Source: Pseudomonas sp. A34-9
Lineage (GTDB): Bacteria > Pseudomonadota > Gammaproteobacteria > Pseudomonadales > Pseudomonadaceae
Direction: 5' to 3'
DNA length: 64,000 nucleotides
Assembly: GCF_029543085.1 (NCBI RefSeq)
Contig: NZ_CP119967.1
Coordinates: 1,824,501 to 1,888,500, forward strand
Shown here: positions 18,338 through 26,572 of the stretch, in pieces
Layout of the letters: the number at the start of each line of letters is the position of its first letter
How positions within the stretch are numbered: the stretch's first letter is position 1
Made by a program: the position numbers and the translations under genes
Notes under the pieces: generated by a model
What the model was told of the DNA's origin: nothing
Databases searched by the model: none
What the model saw: only the letters and a program-made list of their open reading frames with translations

Positions 18338-19945
18338 ATGTCAGTAGTAAATGGAACGAGTGAAGCGGACGTCCTGTTGGGCACCGAGGGCAATGACGAA
18401 CTCTATGGACTGGAGTCGGATGATGTACTGATCGGCAATGCAGGCGCTGATGTGCTGGATGGCGGTGCCGGTAACGACTGGCTGTGGGGCGGCGATGGCG
18501 CCGATCGTTTCGTCGGTGGCGAGGGTTACGATACCGTCAGCTACAGCGACAGCCTTGAGGGCGTCAGAGTCGAAGACTTCACCAACTACGACGGCCTGAC
18601 CATTGCCTACGGTGACACCTTCACCGGCATTGAAGCGCTGCAGGGTTCGGGCTTCGATGATGTGATTTATCGTCACAAAGACTTTATGAGCATCGATGGT
18701 GCTGACGGCCATGACACCGTGAGTTATCGCTACGCTTTCGATCCGGTCAACCTTTTGATCGGTGGCGGCGTCAATGCGGCGGGCGACACCCTGATCAACG
18801 TAGAAGAGGTCATTGGTTCCAGCTGTGCCGACCACTTCACCGTGAACGCCAGTGGCGTGACCGTTGCCGGCGGCGGTGGTGATGATGTCTACACGATCAA
18901 CAGCGCTGACGTGGCCATCGAGGAAGTCGAAGGCTACATGGGCGGTACCGATCACGTGTTCACCAGCCTGTCCGAGTTGAGACTGGGCGCGTTCGTAGAA
19001 AACCTGACCTATGTCGGAAGCGCGGACTTCATCGGCTACGGCAATGACGAGAACAACACCATTGTCTCGGGCGCCGGTAACGATGTGCTGTTGGGGGGTG
19101 CAGGCGCCGACAATTTTGACGGTGGCGCCGGTATCGACATCGTCAGCTACGACGACAGTACCGAGGGCTTGAGCGCTTCGTTGAAGTGGGGTGCGCAGAG
19201 CGGTATTGCATTCCACGACGTCTACATCGATATCGAAGGCCTGCGCGGCAGCCAGTTCAATGACGTGCTGGAAGGCGACTGGGGCGATAACATTCTTGAG
19301 GGTGGGGCGGGCGACGACCAGATTCAGGGTGGCGACGGCGACGATCACCTCTATGGTGGCCTGGCGTCCGGTCTTGATGTCGCCGGTCAGTCCGATAGCC
19401 TGTCGGGGGGCGCCGGTGATGACGTTATCGTTGGTGCGGCCAATGATCTGTTCACCTGGGCCAGCGGTGACGATGGCAATGACAGCATCACGCTGGGGCG
19501 AGGGTTGGCTTTCGGCGGCGAGGGTAATGACGTGCTGACCGGCACTGGCAGTGACTACAGCCTGCAGGGTGATGGGGGGAATGATGTGTTGATTCTTAAC
19601 CTTGCCGGTCAGTCGAATGCCGGCGGCAGTGCGTATGGCGGGCAGGGCGATGACACTTACGTGGTGAACACCACCGGGCTGGTGACGATCAAGGATGAGG
19701 GGCTGGATATCAACGACACGCTGATCCTGAATACGATCGCCAATGCCAGTCAGTTGAGTGTGACCCGTATTGGCAACGATGCTTATCTGCACAGTGCCAA
19801 TGACGGTAGCAGCGGGGTGCCGGACAACGGTGTGAAACTGGCGGATTGGTATGCCGGGTTCAACACCATCGAGCATCTTCAGACTGCGGATGGTCAGGCC
19901 TTTGAGCTGCCGGTGAGCGGTGATGCGTTTGCGATGTTTGGGTAG
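18338..19945 (+). CDS. RTX-type calcium-binding repeat protein
   Basis: A 535-aa acidic protein with no Sec signal, built from glycine-rich nonapeptide repeats of the haemolysin type (GGxGxDxLx). Examples are GNAGADVLDGGAGNDWLWGG at about 40-60, GAGNDVLLGGAGADNFDGGA near 245 and GAGDDQIQGGDGDDHLYGG near 320. Such repeats form Ca2+-binding parallel beta-rolls and are typical of type I-secreted proteins; the C-terminal AFAMFG tail is compatible with an unprocessed T1SS signal. No enzymatic domain or neighbouring T1SS genes are visible. The ATG has AAGGAAG 6 nt upstream. It lies alone between a terminator and repeat DNA within the glycosylation island, and its role is unknown. Confidence 0.85.
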   Translation: MSVVNGTSEADVLLGTEGNDELYGLESDDVLIGNAGADVLDGGAGNDWLWGGDGADRFVGGEGYDTVSYSDSLEGVRVEDFTNYDGLTIAYGDTFTGIEALQGSGFDDVIYRHKDFMSIDGADGHDTVSYRYAFDPVNLLIGGGVNAAGDTLINVEEVIGSSCADHFTVNASGVTVAGGGGDDVYTINSADVAIEEVEGYMGGTDHVFTSLSELRLGAFVENLTYVGSADFIGYGNDENNTIVSGAGNDVLLGGAGADNFDGGAGIDIVSYDDSTEGLSASLKWGAQSGIAFHDVYIDIEGLRGSQFNDVLEGDWGDNILEGGAGDDQIQGGDGDDHLYGGLASGLDVAGQSDSLSGGAGDDVIVGAANDLFTWASGDDGNDSITLGRGLAFGGEGNDVLTGTGSDYSLQGDGGNDVLILNLAGQSNAGGSAYGGQGDDTYVVNTTGLVTIKDEGLDINDTLILNTIANASQLSVTRIGNDAYLHSANDGSSGVPDNGVKLADWYAGFNTIEHLQTADGQAFELPVSGDAFAMFG

Positions 19946-20040
19946 TCGTTCAGTCTGGTGATCTGGCTTGTCTGGGGCTTGGCGGCCTTTGGGCCGACCA
20001 TGCTCTTGGTGTTTTGGGTGTATATCCGTTGCTGCGGGGG

Positions 20041-20280
20041 GTGCTGATTAGGGTTCCGCCCTTACGGCGGGTCACTTTTTCCAGACGCCGAAAAAGTAAC
20101 CAAAAAGGCTTGCTCCTACGTGCGGCCCGCTCGCTGGGGCTCGGGGTTCCTTCGCTCCGGGATCCATCCGGGGGGCATCGCCTACGGTTTGCTTCGCTGC
20201 ACCTCCTCTCGATGTGTTTGGCTGCGCCAAACGGTCGCTGCGCTCCCACCCCCGGATGAATCCCTCCGCTCAGCCTTCCG
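20041..20280. repeat. Long interspersed-type intergenic repeat
   Basis: The 19946-20526 gap has no convincing gene. This portion, beginning GTGCTGATTAGGGTTCCGCC and containing GGCGGGTCACTTTTTCC, looks like a long non-coding repeat I recognise from several fluorescent pseudomonad genomes. It holds several local palindromes (for example TTCCGCCCTTACGGCGGG). Short ORFs through it are probably spurious. The assignment rests on recollection of the motif, not a search. Confidence 0.45.
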
Positions 20281-20406
20281 ATGTCGCCTTACAGATCAAA
20301 AGCTGCAGCCGAGCTAACGCTCATCCTGTTGAGTGGTGAGGAGCACAGCGTGCTCGGCTTTGGATTTGTGGTGGATTTGCCCCTCATCGGAACGCCGCCC
20401 GCCCAG

Positions 20407-20427
20407 CCCTCTCCCGGAGGGAGAGGG
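20407..20427. repeat. Perfect CCCTCTCCC/GGGAGAGGG palindrome
   Basis: Nine-bp arms around GGA. The same arm sequence recurs at 21911-21931 and in the copy split by the insertion sequence at 20512-20526 plus 21817-21820, so three related hairpins occur within 1.5 kb. Confidence 0.7.
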
Positions 20428-20452
20428 GGCCGATTTGTGTGCTTTTCAAAGC

Positions 20453-20526
20453 CTGAGTTCAACGCGGTATCGCACGTCGGCGTACTTCTGCCAAACACCT
20501 CGGTCAGTCCCCTCTCCCTCTGGGAG
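20453..20526 (+). repeat. Direct repeat copy 1 (interrupted by the insertion sequence)
   Basis: Starts CTGAGTTC and ends CCCTCTCCCTCTGGGAG; it continues beyond the insertion at 21817 with AGGGTTAGGGTGAGGGGCTT. It is about 80% identical by eye to copy 2 at 21854-21945, which is uninterrupted. Confidence 0.75.
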
Positions 20527-21811
20527 TGTATGTACCGGAGACATGGTGGACACATGTTCGGAGACATGGTGGACGGTTTTAGATCTTCTTACCTGCCGTA
20601 ACGATCTGCAAGTTCAAGTCGATTCGGGCAATACGATGTCTACTCCAGTAGACATCGTGGATGCCATCTTCCGTCGTTTCCCGGATAGCTACTGACCTCC
20701 CGTAAAAAGCTTTTCCGACTGTGTATTCACGGTTCCGCCAGTAGATCTCGCCCTTCACCTGAACCTTCCTGACCACATCCCCATCGTCGTACTCCGGCGC
20801 CGCGGGTTGCTCCTGATATTCCCGTGGGCTGCTGCTGTAGCGAGTAGCAGGCACCTGCATGTCCAACGCTTGATGTGGACGCTTCTGGTTGTAGATATCA
20901 CGCCAGATATCAAACGCCCGTTGTGCACCGTTGAGATCAATAAAATGTCGGTCTCGCAGGACTTCATTTTTCAGGCTGCGGTGGAAGCGTTCCAGCTTTC
21001 CTTGGGTTTGCGGATGATAAGGTCGAGAGTGCCCGACCTTGATGCCCTGACTCATCAGCCAGACCTCCAGCGCGGTATAAACGCCAGTCTGGTCACCCCA
21101 GGGTGAACCGTTGTCCATCGTCATGCGCAAAGGCAGACCATGACGCCGAAAGACCCGGATTAGATGCTCCTGAACGGTTTCACGTCGCTCATCGAGGCAG
21201 GCCGCGATACACAGCGAAAACCGCGAATGATCGTCCAGTATCGTCAACGGATGGCAACGTCCCTGAGCCAGGCTGATATGGCCCTTGAAGTCCATCTGCC
21301 AAAGATCGTTGGGCGCTTCATGCTCGAAGCGGATAAACGGTTTAATCTCAGCGGCCTTTGAATCAACGCGTGAATGACGCTGTAAAACCGCATGCACGGT
21401 ACTGACCGAAGGCATTACTACGCCGCTGTCTTCCAGCACACGTTTGAGCTTGCGAGCGCCCCAAGCCGCGTATTCCTCACTCACGGTCAGAATCTGCTGC
21501 TCAACCTCTTCAGCGCAGCGTTTGGGTGACGTCTTCGGTCGTCGAGACTGATCGATCAAGCCCTCTGCACCTGAAGTTTCAAACCTGTTGAGCCATTTGT
21601 AGGCAGTGCTTGGGCTGATATTGAATCGGCGGCAAAGCTGCCGGACATTGGCTCCTTCTTGCCGAGCCAAATGCACGAACTCTGAACGAAGCTGCACGGT
21701 GGACACCTCTTCCCAGGACACAGGTCATCTCCTTGGTGATGAGCAATGTGTCTATTAAAAAGTGTCCACCATGTCTCCGAACACCTGTCCACCATGTCTC
21801 CGGTACATACA
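20527..21811 (-). mobile_element. IS481-family insertion sequence, complete
   Basis: A 1285-bp element bounded by imperfect 48-bp inverted repeats (20527-20574 and 21764-21811, two mismatches) starting TGTATGTACCGGAGAC. Each end contains the internal motif CGGAGACATGGTGGAC twice in tandem. It is flanked by a 5-bp target duplication GGGAG (20522-20526 and 21812-21816). It carries one intact transposase gene and has landed in a CCCTCTCCC/GGGAGAGGG palindrome of intergenic repeat DNA, so no gene is broken. Confidence 0.9.
20579..21721 (-). CDS. IS481-family transposase
   Basis: A 380-aa DDE transposase. The N-terminal HTH (about 20-55; RQLCRRFNISPSTAYKWLNR) is followed by an rve/integrase core with LWQMDFKGH (first Asp), TMDNGSPWGD (second Asp) and GKLERFHRSLKNEVL (Glu); the C-terminal beta-rich tail is typical of this family. 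The start is the GTG at 21721; no ATG is available in frame nearby. The gene fills most of the element and looks intact, so the element may still be mobile. Confidence 0.92.
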   Translation of the reverse strand: MSWEEVSTVQLRSEFVHLARQEGANVRQLCRRFNISPSTAYKWLNRFETSGAEGLIDQSRRPKTSPKRCAEEVEQQILTVSEEYAAWGARKLKRVLEDSGVVMPSVSTVHAVLQRHSRVDSKAAEIKPFIRFEHEAPNDLWQMDFKGHISLAQGRCHPLTILDDHSRFSLCIAACLDERRETVQEHLIRVFRRHGLPLRMTMDNGSPWGDQTGVYTALEVWLMSQGIKVGHSRPYHPQTQGKLERFHRSLKNEVLRDRHFIDLNGAQRAFDIWRDIYNQKRPHQALDMQVPATRYSSSPREYQEQPAAPEYDDGDVVRKVQVKGEIYWRNREYTVGKAFYGRSVAIRETTEDGIHDVYWSRHRIARIDLNLQIVTAGKKI

Positions 21812-21853
21812 GGGAGAGGGTTAGGGTGAGGGGCTTTTGATCTGTTTCAGAAT

Positions 21854-21945
21854 CTGAGTTCGGCCCGGTATTTCACGTCGGCGTAATTCTTCCAAACGCT
21901 TCGGTCAGTCCCCTCTCCCTGTGGGAGAGGGTTAGGGTGAGGGGC
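21854..21945 (+). repeat. Direct repeat copy 2 (intact)
   Basis: Intact counterpart of the repeat at 20453, containing CCCTCTCCC-TGT-GGGAGAGGG (21911-21931) and the tail TTAGGGTGAGGGGCTT. It shows what the insertion site at 20526 looked like before transposition. Confidence 0.7.
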
Positions 21946-21954
21946 TTGTGGAGC

Positions 21955-21970
21955 TGGCGCGTTTCCTGCA
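21955..21970 (+). promoter_or_regulatory. Sigma-54-like promoter of the nucleotide-sugar operon
   Basis: TGGCGCG-N4-CTGCA with GG (21956-21957) and GC (21968-21969) 10 nt apart, 137 nt before rfbF. It departs from the RpoN consensus TGGCACG-N4-TTGCW at two positions. It is the only promoter-like element I see between the repeat DNA and the long sugar operon; the remainder of 21971-22106 shows nothing else. Confidence 0.4.
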
Positions 21971-22106
21971 AGTCCCCTGTAAATCGCCATAAAACGAGCG
22001 CTCGCGGTCACTGCATCAGCGCCCGGAACGGCAAAAGGTTTAGCCAGAAGGTCCGCGCCGCTCAAGCAAGCCGTGCGCAGCCCGGTGTAGAACAAGAGGG
22101 GAGACG

Positions 22107-22880
22107 ATGAAGGCAGTTATTTTGGCGGGTGGCCTCGGCACGCGCATCAGTGAAGAGTCGCACCTCAAGCCCAAGCCAATGATCGAGATCGGTGGCAAGC
22201 CAATTCTCTGGCACATCATGAAGCAGTATTCCGCCCACGGAATTCACGACTTCGTGATCTGCCTCGGCTACAAGGGCTATGCGATCAAGGACTTCTTCGC
22301 CAACTATTTTCTGCACACCTCTGACGTCACCTTCAACATGCGCGAAAACCGCATGGACGTGCATCAGAATTACAGCGAGCCGTGGAGTGTCACCCTCATC
22401 GACACCGGTGAAGAAACCATGACCGGTGGCCGTCTGCTGCGCGCTGGCCGTTATCTGAAGGATGAAGAGGCGTTCTGCTTCACCTACGGCGACGGCGTTT
22501 CCGATATCAACATTGCGCAGCTCGTGGATTTCCACAAAGGCCACGGCCGTCTCGCGACCGTCACTGCCGTGCAACCGCCGGGTCGTTACGGCGCCCTTGA
22601 GCGTCAGGGCGATCAGGTGCTGGGCTTTACCGAAAAACCTCGTGGTGACGGTGGCTGGATCAACGGCGGCTTCTTCGTGCTTTCGCCGAAAGTGCTGCCG
22701 TACATCGCCGATGACGCGACCACCTGGGAGGCCGAACCGTTGGCGCGTCTGGCCGCGGACGAACAACTGAAAGCCTTCGAACACGAAGGTTTCTGGCATC
22801 CGATGGACACCTTGCGCGACAAGAACCATCTCGAAGCGCTGTGGCAGAGCGGGGAGGCCCCATGGAAGCAATGGGCCTGA
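22107..22880 (+). CDS. rfbF: Glucose-1-phosphate cytidylyltransferase
   Basis: A 257-aa sugar nucleotidyltransferase that makes CDP-glucose from glucose-1-phosphate and CTP. The N-terminal [18 protein letters not shown] and [16 protein letters not shown] are diagnostic of the RfbF branch, as are YGDGVSD (metal-binding Asp) and [13 protein letters not shown] at the C-terminus. A GAGGGGAG ribosome-binding site precedes the ATG. First gene of a tightly packed operon running to about 31364 or beyond; it overlaps rfbG by 19 nt. Confidence 0.95.
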   Translation: MKAVILAGGLGTRISEESHLKPKPMIEIGGKPILWHIMKQYSAHGIHDFVICLGYKGYAIKDFFANYFLHTSDVTFNMRENRMDVHQNYSEPWSVTLIDTGEETMTGGRLLRAGRYLKDEEAFCFTYGDGVSDINIAQLVDFHKGHGRLATVTAVQPPGRYGALERQGDQVLGFTEKPRGDGGWINGGFFVLSPKVLPYIADDATTWEAEPLARLAADEQLKAFEHEGFWHPMDTLRDKNHLEALWQSGEAPWKQWA

Positions 22881-23944
22881 GTGCGGATTTCTGGCGCGGC
22901 AAACGCGTTCTCGTCACCGGACACACCGGTTTCAAAGGCAGCTGGCTGACCCTGTGGCTGCAAAGCCTCGGCGCGCAAGTCAGCGGTTTCTCTCTCGATC
23001 CGTCGACTGAACCGAGTCTGTTTGAACTGGCGCGGGTGCACGAAGGCATCAACGATCAACGCGGTGATCTGCGGGATCTTGGCGCTTTGCTGGAAATCAT
23101 CGCCGACACCGAGCCTGAGATCGTTCTGCACCTGGCCGCGCAGCCGTTGGTGCGCGAAGGCTATCGCGATCCGCTCGGCACTTACTCCAGCAACGTTATG
23201 GGCACGCTGAACCTGCTTGAAGCGATTCGGCAGGTCGGTTGCGTGCGCGCTTGCGTGCTGGTCACCACCGACAAGGTCTACGCCAACAAGGAATGGCTGT
23301 GGCCGTACCGCGAAGACGAAGCCCTCGGTGGCCACGATCCTTACAGCAGCAGCAAGGCTTGCTGTGAGTTGCTCGCACAATCTTATGCCGCGTCGTTCTT
23401 CCCGGCGGACAAGTACGCCGAACACGGTCTGGCCCTGGCCACCGCGCGCGCTGGCAACGTCTTGGGCGGCGGCGATTTTGCCCCAGAGCGCCTGATTCCC
23501 GACGTGCTCAAAGCGTGGACCGCCGACGAGCCGGTGACCTTGCGCTACCCGCAAGCCGTACGCCCGTGGCAGCACGCGCTGGAGCCGCTGGCCGGCTACC
23601 TGCAACTGGCCGCCGGCCTCTACGAGCAGGGCCCGGAATACGCCGGTGCGTGGAACTTCGGCCCGGGCGAGGCGGACATGTGCAGCGTTGGCGAAGTGGT
23701 CGAACTGCTCGCCAGCCGCTGGCCGCAGGCGCGTGGTCTGCGCATTGAGAAAAGCGAATTGCACGAGGCGGGGCTGTTGCGTCTGGACAGCAGCCGCGCG
23801 CGCCAACTGCTCGGCTGGCAACCGCGCTGGACCTTGCAGGCATGCCTGACCCAGACCCTCGACTGGCACTTGGCGTGGCAGAACGGCGATGACATGCGCA
23901 ACGTCACCCTCGGTCAACTGAACCTGTACCGAGGCGCGCTGTGA
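22862..23944 (+). CDS. rfbG: CDP-glucose 4,6-dehydratase
   Basis: A 360-aa extended-SDR enzyme that converts CDP-glucose to CDP-4-dehydro-6-deoxyglucose. The NAD-binding glycine motif [12 protein letters not shown] lies near 16-27, and the catalytic Tyr-Lys pair in [13 protein letters not shown]. The start at 22862 is favoured by GGGGAGG upstream; an in-frame ATG at 22841 would lengthen the overlap with rfbF. The next gene begins at GTGA on its stop. Together with rfbF it gives the entry into CDP-deoxyhexoses. Confidence 0.95.
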   Translation: MEAMGLSADFWRGKRVLVTGHTGFKGSWLTLWLQSLGAQVSGFSLDPSTEPSLFELARVHEGINDQRGDLRDLGALLEIIADTEPEIVLHLAAQPLVREGYRDPLGTYSSNVMGTLNLLEAIRQVGCVRACVLVTTDKVYANKEWLWPYREDEALGGHDPYSSSKACCELLAQSYAASFFPADKYAEHGLALATARAGNVLGGGDFAPERLIPDVLKAWTADEPVTLRYPQAVRPWQHALEPLAGYLQLAAGLYEQGPEYAGAWNFGPGEADMCSVGEVVELLASRWPQARGLRIEKSELHEAGLLRLDSSRARQLLGWQPRWTLQACLTQTLDWHLAWQNGDDMRNVTLGQLNLYRGAL

Positions 23945-24501
23945 GCGAGTTTTCCCTGAAAGCGTTGCCGCTGGCCGGGTTGTTCAGCGTCCAGCACAAA
24001 CGTTTCGAAGATCAGCGCGGGCACTTCGCCCGGCTGTTCTGCGAAGGCAGCCTGAGTGCGTTCGGCAGCGAATTTCATATCCGCCAGATCAACCATTCCT
24101 GCACTCGCGAGAAGGGCAGTGTGCGGGGTCTGCATTATCAGAATGGCAACGCCCCGGAAGCCAAACTGATCACCTGTCTGCGCGGTGAAGTGTGGGACGT
24201 GGCGGTGGATCTGCGTCCTGACTCCGCGACTTTTCTGCATTGGCACGCCGAGCACCTGCGGGCCGGCGACGGTCGCAGCCTGTTGATCCCGGCCGGGTTC
24301 GCCCACGGTTTCCAGACCCTGACCGAGGACGCCGAACTGCTTTACCTGCACAGCGCCGATTACGCGCCGGAGCACGAAGGCGGTCTGTCGGTGAATGATC
24401 CACGGCTGGCGATTGCCTGGCCGTTGCCTGTCAATAATTTGTCAGCGCGTGATTCCAGCCATCCCGCGCTCGATCAACACTTTGCTGGAGTGCGTCTATG
24501 A
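23941..24501 (+). CDS. dTDP-4-dehydrorhamnose 3,5-epimerase-family protein
   Basis: A 186-aa RmlC-like cupin. The catalytic His is H65 in VRGLHYQ; the beta-barrel motif CLRGEVWDVAVDLRPDS and the IPAGFAHGFQTL loop (tyrosine/histidine region of RmlC) are intact. In this setting it should epimerise CDP-4-dehydro-6-deoxyglucose at C3 and/or C5 rather than a dTDP sugar; that is an inference from rfbF/rfbG. The GTG start at 23941 overlaps the rfbG stop (GTGA). Confidence 0.88.
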   Translation: MSEFSLKALPLAGLFSVQHKRFEDQRGHFARLFCEGSLSAFGSEFHIRQINHSCTREKGSVRGLHYQNGNAPEAKLITCLRGEVWDVAVDLRPDSATFLHWHAEHLRAGDGRSLLIPAGFAHGFQTLTEDAELLYLHSADYAPEHEGGLSVNDPRLAIAWPLPVNNLSARDSSHPALDQHFAGVRL

Positions 24502-25724
24502 ACTGCCGTGGGTGCGCCGCACCGCTGAGCCTGCCGCTGATCGATCTCGGCACCTCGCCGCCGTCCAACGCCTACGTCCACGCTGATCGCCTGGAGCAGG
24601 CCGAGCAGTGGGTGCCGCTGAAAGTCGCGGTGTGCCAGCAATGCTGGCTGGTACAGACCGAGGATTACACCAGCGCCGACAGCTTGTTCGATGCTGAGTA
24701 CGCCTATTTCAGTTCGTTCTCCAGCACCTGGCTGGCCCATGCCGAGCGCTACGTCGCCGAGATGGTCGAGCGCTTCGGTCTGAACGCCAACAGCCGCGTG
24801 GTGGAAGTCGCCGCCAACGATGGTTATCTGCTGCAATACGTGGCCGGTCGCGGCATTCCTTGCCTGGGTGTTGAGCCGACCCGCAGCACCGCACAAGCGG
24901 CGCGGGAAAAGGGCCTGGAGATTCGCGAGCTGTTCTTTGGTCGCGACACGGCCAGGCAGTTGCACAGCGAAGGCTGGGGCGCTGACCTGATGGCGGCCAA
25001 CAACGTGCTCGCCCATGTGCCGGACATCAACGATTTCCTCGGTGGGTTCGCCGCGCTGCTCAAGCCGACCGGCGTGGCCACCTTCGAATTTCCGCAACTG
25101 CTGACGCTGATGGCTGGCGCGCAGTTCGACACGCTGTATCACGAGCACTATTCCTATCTGTCGCTGACCGCCGTGCAGGCCCTGTGCGAGCGCAATGGCC
25201 TGGAAGTCTTCGACGTCAGCCAACTGACCACCCATGGCGGTTCGTTGCGCGTGTTTGTCCAGCGCAAGGACGGTGAACGCCGCGCGGTGCAAGCGGCGGT
25301 GCAACAACAGCTGCAGGCCGAGCTTGAGGCCGGAGTGAAAACCACCGAGTACTACGCCAGCCTCGCGCCCGCCGCTGAACGCATCAAGCATGACTTGCTG
25401 CGCTTTCTGTTGCAGGCCAAGGCTGACGGTAAACGTGTGGTCGGTTACGGCGCGGCGGCCAAGGGCAACACCTTGCTCAACTACGCCGGGGTCAAACCCG
25501 ACCTGCTGGCCTGGGTCGCCGATGCCAACCCGCACAAGCAGGGCAAGTTCATGCCGGGGAGCCGCATTCCGATTGTGGCGCCGGCGCAGATTGATATCGA
25601 TAAACCGGATTACGTGCTGGTGCTGCCATGGAACCTGCTGCACGAAGTCAGCCAGCAACTGGCGCAAGTGCGTCAGTGGGACGGCCGCTTCGTGATCGCC
25701 GTGCCTGAGTTGAAAGTGCTGTGA
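24498..25724 (+). CDS. Sugar C-methyltransferase (zinc-binding N-terminus)
   Basis: A 408-aa three-domain methyltransferase of the NovU/TylC3/TcaB9 type. It has an N-terminal zinc site from C3-x2-C6 and C46-x2-C49, a SAM-binding domain with VVEVAANDGYLLQY (about 98-111), the family motif YHEHYSYLS (about 214) and a C-terminal Rossmann-like domain with VVGYGAAAKGNTLLNYAG. Relatives add a methyl to C3 of 4-keto-deoxy nucleotide sugars, giving branched sugars. ATGA overlap with the upstream epimerase gene. Confidence 0.9.
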   Translation: MNCRGCAAPLSLPLIDLGTSPPSNAYVHADRLEQAEQWVPLKVAVCQQCWLVQTEDYTSADSLFDAEYAYFSSFSSTWLAHAERYVAEMVERFGLNANSRVVEVAANDGYLLQYVAGRGIPCLGVEPTRSTAQAAREKGLEIRELFFGRDTARQLHSEGWGADLMAANNVLAHVPDINDFLGGFAALLKPTGVATFEFPQLLTLMAGAQFDTLYHEHYSYLSLTAVQALCERNGLEVFDVSQLTTHGGSLRVFVQRKDGERRAVQAAVQQQLQAELEAGVKTTEYYASLAPAAERIKHDLLRFLLQAKADGKRVVGYGAAAKGNTLLNYAGVKPDLLAWVADANPHKQGKFMPGSRIPIVAPAQIDIDKPDYVLVLPWNLLHEVSQQLAQVRQWDGRFVIAVPELKVL

Positions 25725-26572
25725 AGGTTCTGGTCACGGGCGCCACAGGCTTCGTCGGTCGGCATCTGGTCGCGGCGTTGCTGGCGCGTGGCTGCGCTGT
25801 TCGTGCGGTAGCGCGTAACGCGCAAACTGCGCAGGGCATGCCGTGGATCAACGACGTCGAATTCGTGAGCGCGGATATTCACGCCGCCGATCTCGATATC
25901 CACGCGTTGACCGATGGCATCGACGCGTTGGCGCATCTGGCCTGGCCGGGCTTGCCGAATTACCGGGCGCTGTTCCATTTCGAACACAACCTGATGGCCG
26001 ATTACCGCTTTATCAAAAGTACGGTCGAGGCAGGCGTGAAGCAGGTTCTGGTGACCGGCACCTGTTTCGAATACGGCATGCAAAGTGGGCCACTCAGCGA
26101 GAACACCGAGCCACAGCCGAGCAATCCTTACGGTCTGGCCAAGCACACGCTGCACCTGTTTTTGCAAAATCTGCAGCAAGAGCACCCGTTTACTTTGCAG
26201 TGGGCGCGCCTGTTCTATTTGCACGGCGAAGGGCAGAACCCCAACAGTCTGTTGGCGGCGCTGGATCGGGCGATCGATGCCGGCGAGCCATCGTTCAACA
26301 TGTCGGCGGGTGAGCAGTTACGCGATTTTCTGCCGATTGAAAACGCGGCCGGTTACCTCGCCGCGATCCTGCAAAAAACCGACTTCAACGGCGTGATCAA
26401 TTGCGCCAGCGGCCAACCGGTCTCCGTGCGTGCGTTGGTCGAACAACGCCTGCGCGAACGCGACGTGTCGCTGCATCTGAACCTCGGCCACTACCCATAC
26501 CCAACCCACGAACCGCTGGCGTTCTGGGCGGTGACCGAGCGTTTGCAACAGTTACTGGGAGAGCCGCAATGA
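25721..26572 (+). CDS. NAD(P)-dependent sugar epimerase/reductase (extended SDR)
   Basis: A 283-aa extended short-chain dehydrogenase. The glycine motif VTGATGFVGRHL is at the N-terminus, and the catalytic Tyr-Lys pair in NPYGLAKHTLH near 137-141. It is probably the 4-keto reductase (or epimerase/reductase) finishing the C-methylated CDP-6-deoxyhexose. The GTG start at 25721 overlaps the preceding TGA. Which reaction it catalyses cannot be told from the sequence alone. Confidence 0.87.
   Translation: MKVLVTGATGFVGRHLVAALLARGCAVRAVARNAQTAQGMPWINDVEFVSADIHAADLDIHALTDGIDALAHLAWPGLPNYRALFHFEHNLMADYRFIKSTVEAGVKQVLVTGTCFEYGMQSGPLSENTEPQPSNPYGLAKHTLHLFLQNLQQEHPFTLQWARLFYLHGEGQNPNSLLAALDRAIDAGEPSFNMSAGEQLRDFLPIENAAGYLAAILQKTDFNGVINCASGQPVSVRALVEQRLRERDVSLHLNLGHYPYPTHEPLAFWAVTERLQQLLGEPQ

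Noticed and set aside
18338..19945. RTX gene DNA repeats as a CRISPR-like array
   Set aside because: The repeats are protein-level nonapeptides in frame, with degenerate DNA; no constant repeat-spacer spacing.
20014..20601. Several 65-120 aa ORFs on both strands in the repeat region before the insertion sequence
   Set aside because: They lie in repeat DNA with palindromes, lack ribosome-binding sites and overlap each other; low-complexity Arg/Ser/Pro content typical of chance frames.
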